The notes below the pieces were generated by a model. That model saw only the letters and a program-made list of their open reading frames with translations. It ran no database searches and was not told the origin of the DNA. The translations under genes and the position numbers were made by a program. Of a stretch of DNA of 64,000 nt, positions 55,280 to 64,000 are shown piece after piece. Within the stretch, counting starts at the first letter, position 1; each line of letters opens with the position of its first letter. Source of the stretch: Flaccisagitta enflata (Eukaryota > Chaetognatha > Sagittoidea > Aphragmophora); contig OZ231126.1 in the NCBI GenBank assembly GCA_965153355.1, positions 76,756,001 through 76,820,000 of the forward strand, written 5' to 3'.

Positions 55280-57476
55280 CTGATGATAGCTCGGATGACG
55301 ATGAAGATGATGACGACGATTATGATGATGATGACGTGCAGAATGAAATGGACAATAAGGGCAATGCAATTTCCTCAACCCCATTCCATTCAAAAGTGAC
55401 ACAAAAGATTCCAAATGCTCTAACCAAGAAAATAAAATCATGGATGAGTAACGACAGAACCCATAAAGAGCCCTCAGATGCAGATTTGAATGAAAGTATT
55501 CATGTAATAGAGACAAGTTTTGCTGGTTTGAGAATATCAGAGCAACCTCATGAACATACACCTACAGATGTGAACAAAAACGACAACCATTCACCAGCCA
55601 TTGCCAATTCTCAACCTCCACCTCCATCCCAGTCTAAGGATACACATTCATCCCAGCCTATAGACACACATCCATCCCAGACTATGGCCAAACACCTATC
55701 CCAGCCTGAATCTGGGGCTCAGTCTAAACAAACACCCCAGTCTGAACATGCAACCGGTTCACCACCTGAACCCATACCCAAACCACATTGTTGTGATTTT
55801 AATTTCATGACAGTTGAATCGAGGAGGATCATCGCATCTAAAGACGCCCAAATCGAGACCTTAGAGCACTATCTCAACCAAAAGGAATCTCAGGTTCTCC
55901 TGCTCGAAGATTTGAATCGACAAATGATCAAAAAGTTAGAGGCGGCGGCCACGTTTTTTACGGTGAAAACTGAGGAAGTCATGTCTCAACTCCAAACAAA
56001 AAATGAGGCCTTTGTTAAGAGGATAGAGGAATCGATATCACCAGAGAAAATGAAGACACTCTCTGAAGCCACGGAGAAAGCAAGTAGTTTTGAAGGAACG
56101 ATCTCAGCCGACAACAAGACACAAGAATGGCAGTCTAATTGCCAATCGATCATGCTCGAAATGGCTCATAGCATAGAGAACATTGAAAGCAAAATCAAAA
56201 ACAACAATGTCACCTCTGAGCCTGAGCCTGCGTCAATGGCTGTAACCAAACCATCAGAACAAAACAAGGCAACAACATCAGAGACATTTGTCAGACAGAC
56301 AAATGGACGAGACGATGAAGAGGAGATTATTATCATCGGTGACTCCAACACGAAATATCTCAAACCAGAACTTCTCCACAACAAGAAAAAAGTTACCATA
56401 CAAAGGCAGTATCACCTTGAAGAAGCCATAAAACACGAGAACATGCTTGATCGCCCAAACAGGGACAAAGTGACAGATGACTGGATTAAACGACACCAGA
56501 AACGTAAAAACCGCCAACACAACAATCTTAAAATGGCAGAAGCACGGCATGCCAAAGTTACCATCGCCGCTTCCCTAACGCCAAAATTCATGTCCTTGTA
56601 CATACAAAAAGCTGAAAAAATCTGGTGGGCAAAACAGATAGACGAGTTACTGGACTATTACAGACTTGACTATACATGGGACGAGATCAGAAGGATGCCA
56701 TTTGCTGAGTGGAAACGACAAGTCAAAACAAAAATTGAAGAAAGACATATTTATCGATTAAAAGAAAGTTACAATGGAACTCATGGAGAAAAAACAAAAA
56801 CTACTTTCATGCAAGATTTCATTTTCAGAACCACTTAAACCCGCCAACCAATGACTAATGTAATAAATAAAGCAAGATCGGCGCTAGAGCCATAATAATG
56901 GGCATGTCCGGTATGCTAGATTGCGCCAACAATTATCACTTCAAATATAAGACAAAAAATTGTAACACATGTGAGGTTATTGACGATGAGTCACATCGGA
57001 TAAATGAGTGTAGAAAATTTTCGTACATCAATCTTTGTGATTCCGGAGTTGTTTTTGATTTTGATAAGATTTATTCTGAGGAACGCAGTGATGTAGATAA
57101 GGCTGAATATGTAATTCGTCACCTTTGGGATCTTGCAAATGGTAAGAACCATGTAAAACCGCCTATAGATGACATGTAAATCACTTAAATTATTCTGACT
57201 ATTTATGGACACTTATTCACAAACCGTACCATATTTGGAAAATAATGCCTGTAGATGACATGTAGATCACTTAAATTATTCTGGCTATTTATAATCACTT
57301 ATTTACAAACAGTACCATAATTTAAAGAAAAAAAAAAAAAAAAAAAAAGTTACGACGTCCATGTACTGATGCTGTCGTAGTGTGCAATTGTAAAGTTGTT
57401 TCATATACTGACTTTGTCATCGTGTACAATTATGTGATCATAATGCTATGGACAATAAATCAATCAATCAATCAAC
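55279..57476 (+). pseudogene. Internally deleted LINE: ORF1 joined to ORF2 C-terminus, with 3' tail
   Basis: An open frame runs from about 55279 (acidic DDSSDDDEDDD, no start in place) through an ATG at 55336 to a stop at 56838 (500 aa from the ATG). Residues ~90-155 are Pro/Gln/Ser-rich and ~160-235 form a likely coiled coil. Residues 335-338 are GDSN in EEIIIIGDSNTKYL, the first block of SGNH-type esterase domains found in some LINE ORF1 proteins. The domain breaks off soon after HLEEAIKHEN. What follows (WAKQIDELLDYYRLDYTWDE, EWKRQVKTKIEERHIYRL) resembles LINE post-RT sequence. In another frame (56898-57179) the usual C-terminus appears: MLDCANNYHFKYKTKNC, CX2CX7HX4C, LWDLANGKNHV. An ~85-bp tandem duplication (57160-57330), poly-A (57330-57349) and TGGACAATAAATC with (AATC)n to 57475 form the 3' end. 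Endonuclease and reverse transcriptase are gone. Confidence 0.7.
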
Positions 57477-57549
<73 letters not shown>

Positions 57550-57576
57550 GCTTCTTTCGCCTTCTTCTTTCGTCTC

Positions 57577-57648
<72 letters not shown>

Positions 57649-57673
57649 GCTCTTTCTTTTGGCTCTCTTTCTT

Positions 57674-57736
<63 letters not shown>

Positions 57737-57759
57737 TCATTCCTCTCGCTTCTTTCTTT

Positions 57760-57828
<69 letters not shown>

Positions 57829-57830
57829 CC
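57477..57830 (+). repeat. (CT)n microsatellite cluster
   Basis: Four long CT blocks separated by near-identical spacers CGCTTCTTTCTTTGGCTCTC and variants (about 57545-57575, 57645-57678, 57733-57768): a higher-order repeat of CT block plus spacer. Confidence 0.95.
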
Positions 57831-58384
57831 AAACGTCAAAATTCACCGGTGGCAGGTTTTGCTTCAGCACGCTTTATTTTTCCGGCCGCGTTTATTTTTT
57901 CGGCCTCTGGTTGCCCCCTTTGCCTCCTCTGTCTCTCATTTGCTCTTCCTCATCATATTTGTTTCCTCCATTATTCCTCTTTCCCCTTTTCTATTCTCTA
58001 TTTCCTCGTCTTTTCTAACTTAACTCCTCCACCTCCTTTCCAGGCGCCGCTCTGTTCTCACTCGTCCCCCCCTCCCCTCTCTTAGACGTTTCCCTCATCT
58101 TCTTGACTTGAATTTTTTCACCTCCTTCCCCTCTCAACCCACTTTTCTTCCTTTCCTCGATCTGTAGTACCTCATCCCTACCCCTCTTATCCCTCTCATC
58201 CCTCCCCTTTCTCTCGCTATCCCCTCTCTCCCCTCTCTCTCTTTCCCCTCTCTCCCCTCTCCCCACTCCCCTCTCCCCTCTAATTCTCTTCATCGGCAGT
58301 GTATTTTTCGGGGAGGAAAATCTAATAAAGGAGAGGCGGTTCGATTTTCCAGTGAAGAGTCCACTGCATTGCTGCATTCTTTTT
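57831..58384 (+). other. Pyrimidine-rich region, no gene
   Basis: About 450 bp of CCTC/CTTT-rich sequence with repeated CCCCTCTCTCCCC runs at 58190-58280. Frames on both strands are low-complexity. Confidence 0.6.
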
Positions 58385-58387
58385 CCT

Positions 58388-58557
58388 TTGTAGCTGTGAC
58401 ACGCAACTCTATAAGAGGCTTTGTCCGTCCGTCGGTCGGTTGGTTGGTCGGTTGGTCGGTTGGGTTGGCTGGTCCGTAGAGGTGATCGAGTGGGAAAACG
58501 TGCATATCCGCCCCTGCCCACCCGTCCGCAACTGGTGGCCGTGTATCCGGCCTTGTT
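58388..58557 (+). mobile_element. Family B element
   Basis: TAGCTGTGACACGCAACTCT, ATAAGAGGCTTTGTCCGTCC, TTGGTCGG tract, GATCGAGTGGGAAAACGTGC, GCCCCTGCCCACCC, GTCCGCAACT and CCGTGTATCCGGCCTTGTTT. The first half of the head has decayed. Confidence 0.75.
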
Positions 58558-59346
58558 TTTCAGATGTTTCTTTTCTCAGTTCTGAACTTGCTTTTGTTCC
58601 TTTCTTTAATCATCTTCTTATGACATTATTTAGAAAACATGATCCTGCCTGACTTACCCTCCTTCCTCCCCCCCGGATGTCTAACTTGTTCTCGTTCTTT
58701 ATTAGTAATCAAGGGCTTTTCAAGGCACTGACTCTCCTCAAACACCGATGCAGATCCGTCTGCCTAGTCATTTTTACTCCTTGGATCTTTCTGAGAGCGA
58801 TAACGCATTTGTTACGGAGGATCTGCATTTATTTTGCGCCTGTGCAATCTGAAAGAATTGCGCGGCAATATTTTTTTTTTTCTGAAAAAGACTGCCTCGT
58901 CTGTTCGTCCCTCGTCTGTTCGTCCGTCCATCTGATCATTTGTTTCCCTGGTTTGTTCCTTTGTCCATTCATCTGAAATAATGAATTTGATCTTTCCCAA
59001 ACCTGGAGAAGAGACCCATTCATTACATGTCATAGCACATGACTCTGAGACCAACAATGGTCGTATGCCAAATTGTGCCGAAACGATTCGTGATCGTGGG
59101 TATAGAGAGACGCACGAAATCAGGTCATGGCAAATAAGAAGGCCAGCAATTCTAATTTCATACAAGAACAATCTACCGAGCAGATGTTTTGTTTTGCCCC
59201 AGACTTGACTAAAGTTTTGTCAAGGTGGGCTGGGGATGGATAGTAGAAAGATGCGATAAGCCGCAATAACGGACGGAACAGGGGGGTTCTCGCTGAGTAC
59301 TACGCGTATCAAAAAAGATAAAGAAGACAAAAACTCATTTCTACCT

Positions 59347-59347
<1 letters not shown>
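58558..59347. other. No recognised gene
   Basis: A 75-codon plus frame (58981-59208) and a 119-codon minus frame (58812-59171) overlap; I recognise neither. GTCTGTTCGTCCGTCC repeats at about 58897-58965 look like a decayed set 2 tract. Confidence 0.3.

Positions 59348-59348
<1 letters not shown>

Positions 59349-59376
<28 letters not shown>
59349..59376 (+). repeat. Poly-T run
   Basis: About 26 T. It could be the poly-A end of a minus-strand retrocopy, but no recognisable body lies beside it. Confidence 0.7.
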
Positions 59377-59382
<6 letters not shown>

Positions 59383-60134
59383 GTTTGAAACAGTAATTGA
59401 TTAATTAATAAATCAACTAAATAAATATGATAGATTTCATAATTCTGAAGACAAATTCATTCTAGACCGGCCATTCTGACCATTTTAGCTTCACTCATTT
59501 AGTAGATCGTATTTTTATACTGATTCGTGTCGTAACAGAGGAGCCAGAATCGATTGATATTTGTAGAAGGTGGCAGACGGAAAGGAAAGGTTCTGTCTGT
59601 GTCTGCAAACACGCCCAGCATAATAAATTTCATATCGCAAGAATTAGACTGAGGCGCTCATTCTGTCCACGATGCCGCGCTAACAAGAGCTCTAAGTGGC
59701 TCATGCTGCATCATCGTGTAACCGTTAATTCAGGTTCCGGGGGGGGGGGAATCAAAGGGTTTGGAGATAGATAATGTCAAAGGGGAAATATAACTTTTGG
59801 CAGTACCAAATCTTAAAAACTGATTAGAGAAACACAATTTAACACTATTTAGACCCTAACTACACTGTTTTATTGCTAAAGGGGGAAGAAAATCATAGAT
59901 TTTCAATTGCGACGCAACGTACCGCAGGGAAGAAAATCAAAGGCAGGGGGGGGGAATGAAAAGGGGGGGAATTAAAAGCGACCCAATTACACCCCTGCAT
60001 TACTTTGTCTGTCTATTCTGTGACTGTCACATGTCTTCTTTGCTTAATATCCCCTCGTCTCTCTTCTTTCTGTTGGTCTTTCTCCCTGTTTGTCTTTGTC
60101 TCTTTTGTCTGTCTTGGTCGTTCATTATTTAAAT
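59377..60134. other. No feature seen
   Basis: AT-rich sequence with several GGGGGGG runs (59739, 59945, 59964) and no supported frame. Confidence 0.4.
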
Positions 60135-60143
60135 CTCTCTCTG

Positions 60144-60238
<95 letters not shown>
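60135..60238 (+). repeat. (CT)n microsatellite
   Basis: CTCTGT units grading to pure CT. Confidence 0.95.
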
Positions 60239-60239
<1 letters not shown>

Positions 60240-60279
60240 GTCGGTGAAGCCTTTAGCTTTGACCATCGTTGATCAGTTT

Positions 60280-60375
60280 TACATGGCCGATTGGTTAAGG
60301 GCAAAACAAGACGTTCATGCCTCAAGCATGGATGTGCATTCCATGTATTGCTTTCCATTGAGCTAACCGTGCGAG
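60280..60375 (-). other. Decayed tRNA-like segment
   Basis: On the minus strand TTAGCTCAATGG fits an A box, and ATGGA-ATGCACA-TCCAT resembles an anticodon arm with GCA in the loop. A proper B box is missing. I infer an old tRNA-derived repeat. Confidence 0.3.
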
Positions 60376-60649
60376 TGTTTATTAATCGAATATAATTTAA
60401 TCGAATATAATTTTGGCCGAACAATTTGTCGTTTTCTGAAAGAGTAATTCAGTGTCTCAGTGACTGGAGAAATTTCATTGCGAACAAATCACCGCGTACA
60501 TCTGTTGCCAAACCAATTCAATCAAAACTCGATAGCCACATGTCGTACGTCCCGTAAATGATACGGAATTAGGAATTAATTACTGCATCAAGCTTAAGTC
60601 TTAACCCATCATAACTTGCTCAAAAATTATAAGCTCAAAAATTATAAGG

Positions 60650-61980
60650 AAAATTAATCTCTGAGGAATTTTCTTCTGATTTACACCAAGCAGAACTCTG
60701 TAGCTGCATTTGTTTAAAGTTGCAGAAGAAAAATGTAAAGTGAAGTGAACTGCAATTTTAGTCAAATTTCGACTTAGTTTTGATTAATTTGGAAAAAAGT
60801 CGAAGAATACAGGGTGTTTCACACCAAATGATATATAAGAAAACGATGTCATTCTGCTTCTAAAAATCATCAAACAATTCTGAAAATAGATTCATAGAGC
60901 TCTTAAACTCCGATTTTTTATGTAAAAATTTCATTGGTCTGGGCCAAGTAGTTTGGCCTCAACAAAGATTTGAAAAAAATGAACATTTTCAATCAAGGTT
61001 TTTTCCATCCTAGAATTTTTTCTTTAAATCGCTCTCATTTCTAAACGGTTGGAGCTACAGATGCCAGATTGGTCTCAAATTAAAGATTTTCAAATTTTCT
61101 TTCATTTGAGTCCAATCTGGCATCTGTAGCTTTAACCATTTAGAAATGAGAGCGATTTAAAGAAAAAATTCTAGGATGGAAAAAACCTTGATTGAAAATG
61201 TTCATTTTTTTCAAATCTTTGTTGAGGCCAAACTACTTGGCCCAGACCAATGAAATTTTTACATAAAAAATCGGAGTTTAAGAGCTCTATGAATCTATTT
61301 TCAGAATTGTTTGATGATTTTTAGAAGCAGAATGACATCGTTTTCTTATATATCATTTGGTGTGAAACACCCTGTACCTTCGGCTTTTTGAGACCTACGG
61401 CAGAAATTGATTTTCCCCTTTTCTCATGGGGAGTTTGAGGAAGTTGATGTGCTTTTCGGGCCGAATGACACTACGCATGAAATTGATAGCTAAGAAAGAG
61501 CTAATTATCTTCTTTCAGATGACGCCAAGCAGAATTCTGTGTGATTGATAGTTTTGGAGCTATGATTTTTTTAATCTTTTTTTATTTTTCCGCATTTTTC
61601 GCATTTTCCAAAAAACAAGGAATCAAGTTAGTTGAAGTCTAATTGAACTTTGATATGTTCCAGGTGATTTGGAAAAAAGTCGAAGAATACCTTCGGCTTT
61701 TTGAGACCTGCGGAGGAATTTGGTTTTCCCTTTTTCCCGTGAGTTTTTTTGGAAAGTTGATGCTTTTTTCGGGCCGAATGGGACTACGCACGAAATTAAC
61801 AGCTAATAAAGTGCTAATTCTCCTCTTTCAGATGACGCCAAGCAGAATTCTGTGCAATCAATAGTTTTGGAGCTATGAATTTTTGAATCTTTTTTTATTT
61901 TTCCGCATTTTTCGCGTTTTCTCAAAAAACAAGGAATTGAGTTAGTTGAAGTCTGTTTGAACTTTGAAATGTCTTAGGTG
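60650..61980 (+). repeat. ~310-bp tandem repeat, about 3 copies, one carrying a MITE
   Basis: CCAAGCAGAATTCTGTG-type markers at about 60682, 61525 and 61838 and the stretch GGAAAAAAGTCGAAGAATAC show three related units. The last two lie 313 bp apart; the first is lengthened by the palindromic element at 60810-61374. Confidence 0.75.
60810..61374. mobile_element. 565-bp near-perfect palindromic MITE, TA-flanked
   Basis: CAGGGTGTTTCACACCAAAT at the left and ATTTGGTGTGAAACACCCTG at the right, with TA at 60808-09 and 61375-76. The two ~265-bp arms differ at only a few positions, all near the centre (e.g. AACGGTTGG versus AATGGTTAA). The spacer is about 20 bp. The unoccupied target GAAGAATACCTTCGGC occurs at about 61682. 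Non-coding; likely a recent insertion. Confidence 0.9.
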
Positions 61981-62120
61981 ATAATTGTGCATCCTGGCAG
62001 CGCAGTCTCTCTTTCATTTCAACTACGGACTCTTTGGGAGGCTTTGTCTGTCAGTCCATCTATTGATCTGTTGGTCTGTCTGTCCATCCGAGTGGAAAAG
62101 TGGAAAAACAAGCGGTCTAG
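61981..62120 (+). repeat. Degenerate family B head
   Basis: AACTACGGACTCTTTGGGAG, GCTTTGTCTGTCAGTCC and ATCCGAGTGGAAAAGTGG. The tail is not found. Confidence 0.4.
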
Positions 62121-62258
62121 ATACTTGTGTGTGGGGGTTGGGTTGTGGATGAGGTTGGATGCCCTTGTCCACACATCTATATTGATACCCTGTGTTACAT
62201 GTTTTTCTCTATTTCTCTCTGTCTTTTTCTCCTCACTGTCTGTCTGTATGCCCCATTC

Positions 62259-62294
<36 letters not shown>

Positions 62295-63031
62295 TCCTTT
62301 CTTTCTCTCAGCATTTACGACTTTTTCCTACGGCGATGAGCCGACTTTATTGGTAAACATTTTATTCATGATATTGGGTTTATATGTGATTACGAACTGT
62401 CTGCGTGTCTGGTCATATATCTGAGTGACATTTCCAAATTGATTCATTCGGTCTTCCCAAAACATTGATTTATGTTCAACAATCCAATCTGAATCGGTCA
62501 AAATGTCCTTCAAAAGTCATTAGCAAGTCAGGACTTCATGATCTTGACCAATTTTGACATCTTTTATATCAAAATTAACTACTCTATGCACATGTATACA
62601 TGTAGGCCGCAAGAAAAACTGAATAATTTTCCTTTGTTGGAATTTGAAACGTTTCAAAAAAAAAAAAAAAAAACATTTCAGAAGAAGAAAAAAAAGGTTG
62701 TTTCAGATGAGAAATCTTTGTCTGCTCTCTAAAATGGGTCTTATATTCATTAATTTTTCCTTTTTCAATTTTCTCGACAAAAAAGTTCAGGCGGGGATTT
62801 GCCGTGATTAGAAAAAGCGAAAAAAGGGTTAAGGAAAAGATCTAATCACAAATATTCTTTCTTCAAAAAAATTGTGTGAGGAAGAATAAAATGGGGGATT
62901 GCTCTATTCTACCTCCTCCTCCTCCCCCACTTCTTCCTCTTTTTTCATTCCTTTGTATACCTCGTCATCCCCAGAAGAAAGATCTTTTTATTTTTGTTTT
63001 TCTAATTCCCTCTTCCTGTTTCTGTGGAAAT

Positions 63032-63036
<5 letters not shown>
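62121..63036. other. No gene; short simple repeats
   Basis: (CTGT)n at 62258-62290, A runs at about 62656-62672, otherwise nothing supported. Confidence 0.45.

Positions 63037-63093
<57 letters not shown>
63037..63093 (+). repeat. (CT)n microsatellite
   Basis: Pure CT run. Confidence 0.97.
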
Positions 63094-63098
<5 letters not shown>

Positions 63099-63357
63099 GC
63101 AGAAAAGTGAAAGAGAAATTCATTTTTTTGGAGATATGAAAAAGGATAAATTTGAAATGAGATTTCTTTCTATCTTTTTTTTCTTCTCAATCTTTATTTC
63201 TGATTCTCGTTTTTGCCCGTCTTATATTCAATTAAAGCCTTCCTTTTCTTCCTGGCCCGATGTTTACTCTCTCAGTTTTAAGAAATTTCTCCGCCTTGAA
63301 TCAACGTGATATTTTTTTTCTTTTACACTTTCATAATTTCTTTTCTTTTTAACTGCT

Positions 63358-63447
63358 TTTTTGGGCAACGACCCCGATGGGGTTGATAATCAGTGTAATA
63401 ATAAGTGTGAAAATTTCTCCTTTCTTTTTTTCTTTCTAGTTCTTGAC
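63358..63447 (+). repeat. Family C head fragment
   Basis: TTTTTTGGGCAACGACCCCG, ATGGGGTTGATAATCAG and TGAAAATTTCTCC match the C head in order; the rest is replaced by the next element. Confidence 0.55.
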
Positions 63448-63840
63448 TTTGGGCAGCGGCCTCAAAGGGCGAATGTTCTGTAGAGCACAGGGGGGAATTT
63501 TACTATGTCCATCCATCCGTCTGTCCGTCCCCCTCCCCCCTGCGTAGGCTTTAAGCCTCTATTCAGCCTACTGAGGCCTGAAATATACCCGCTTGAGCCT
63601 AGAATCAGGCCTGAAATCAGCCCTCCTAAGCCCAAAATCAGACCTCTCCGACCTGAAATCAGACCTTTCACGCCTGAAATCAGCTTGCACAGGCCTGAAA
63701 TCATGTGCATGCCTTTCTGGCCTTAAATCAGCTTTCACAGGCCTGAAATCAGTCCTTAAAGCCCAATGGTCTTGTCTTATCCTCAAATACAATAATGTGG
63801 GGGCATCGGGTATCGCTGAACTTGTAACGCTTTGGCTACA
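63448..63840 (+). mobile_element. Set 2 element with D-like head and E-like core
   Basis: TTTGGGCAGCGGCCTC, ATGTTCTGTAGAGCACAGGG, GGAATTTTACTATGTCC (D-like), then a ~23-bp CAGGCCTGAAATCAGCCCTC minisatellite (E-like), and the tail GGGCATCGGGTATCGCTGAA, CTTGTAACGCTTTGGCTACA (C-like). It lacks the inverted hairpin: a mosaic. Confidence 0.65.
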
Positions 63841-63860
63841 ATTAATTTTTCTGTTTTCCT

Positions 63861-64000
63861 TTTTTTGGGCAGCGGCCCTGAAGGGGACTAAGTCCTGTAG
63901 AACACAAGGGGACTTTCGTTTGTTCATCCATTCGTTCGTCCGTCCATTCGTCCATCTGTTTGTTCGTCCGTCCATTCGTCCCCCCTCATTAGGCCCCTCA
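63861..64000 (+). mobile_element. Family E element, cut by the window edge
   Basis: TTTTTTTGGGCAGCGGCCCT, ACTAAGTCCTGTAGAACACA and AGGGGACTTTCGTTTGTTC, then GTCCGTCCATTCGTCC; it continues past 64000. Confidence 0.7.

Overview
The window looks like intergenic DNA from an animal nuclear genome, unusually rich in repeats. The evidence is degenerate non-LTR retrotransposon (LINE) coding sequence, a tRNA-derived SINE with intact A and B boxes, TA-flanked inverted-repeat elements of Tc1/mariner type, one PIF/Harbinger-like element with a TAA duplication, interstitial TTAGGG-type telomeric repeats, and dozens of long microsatellites. Nothing points to a prokaryote or a virus. I cannot name the species. 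I found no intact host gene. Nearly all long open frames are translations of simple repeats such as LS, RE, TH, RPSV and DGRT runs.

Two sets of modular repeats run through the window; the letters are my own labels. Set 1 is families A, B and F. They begin TTTTTAG followed by a short palindrome (A: AGTCGCGTGCACGCGACT; B: AGTTGCGGAC then ACGCAACT), then a tract of GTCC/GTCG/GTTG tetranucleotides, and end in GCCGTGTATCCGGCCTTGTT. Ten bases just before that tail complement the first half of the head, and the two ends change together between A and B. Set 2 is families C, D and E. They begin TTTTGGGCAGCGGCCCC (a hairpin), carry short pyrimidine or GTCC tracts and a 20-55 bp minisatellite core, then an inverted copy of the hairpin, and end near GGGTAYCGCTGACC. 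Set 2 elements lie inside set 1 elements or inside each other at several places.

Layout: 0-3 kb, nested A/B elements and GAA, TTG and CATTTTT tracts. 3.1-4.5 kb, an internally deleted LINE with poly-Q. 4.6-5.5 kb, a ~147-bp tandem repeat and a weak exon candidate. 5.8-9.4 kb, GA and GGAT tracts, a terminal-inverted-repeat element and a D copy. 10.1-12.4 kb, a 71-bp minisatellite. 13-17.9 kb, a dense A/B/C/D/E nest with purine and CA tracts. 18.3-19.3 kb, a LINE reverse-transcriptase remnant on the minus strand. 20.4-22.7 kb, GA/CT tracts and a broken reading frame of 49-codon repeats interrupted by a B element. 23.6-25.7 kb, triplet and GCCAAC-type repeats. 26.3-27 kb, a TA-flanked element and telomere-like repeats. 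27-30.8 kb, a TTTC tract, A elements and CT/GA. 30.8-35.9 kb, SINE copies, two copies of a 612-bp mariner-like element and a ~300-bp tandem array of tRNA-like units. 37.8-39.1 kb, a 647-bp-offset duplication. 39.3-42.2 kb, two inverted-repeat elements and an A copy. 44-46.6 kb, A, B and C copies. 46.7-48.8 kb, a 2.07-kb fold-back element. 49-51.8 kb, small elements and an E-in-E nest. 54.6-57.5 kb, a Harbinger-like element and a deleted LINE with a GDSN motif. 57.5-60.2 kb, CT tracts and a B element. 60.8-61.4 kb, a near-perfect 565-bp palindrome next to its own unoccupied target sequence. 63.4-64 kb, C/D/E copies running off the edge.

No set of genes works together here. What is visible is repeat biology: insertion into repeats, local duplication and microsatellite growth. 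Some irregular repeat arrays may also contain assembly error.
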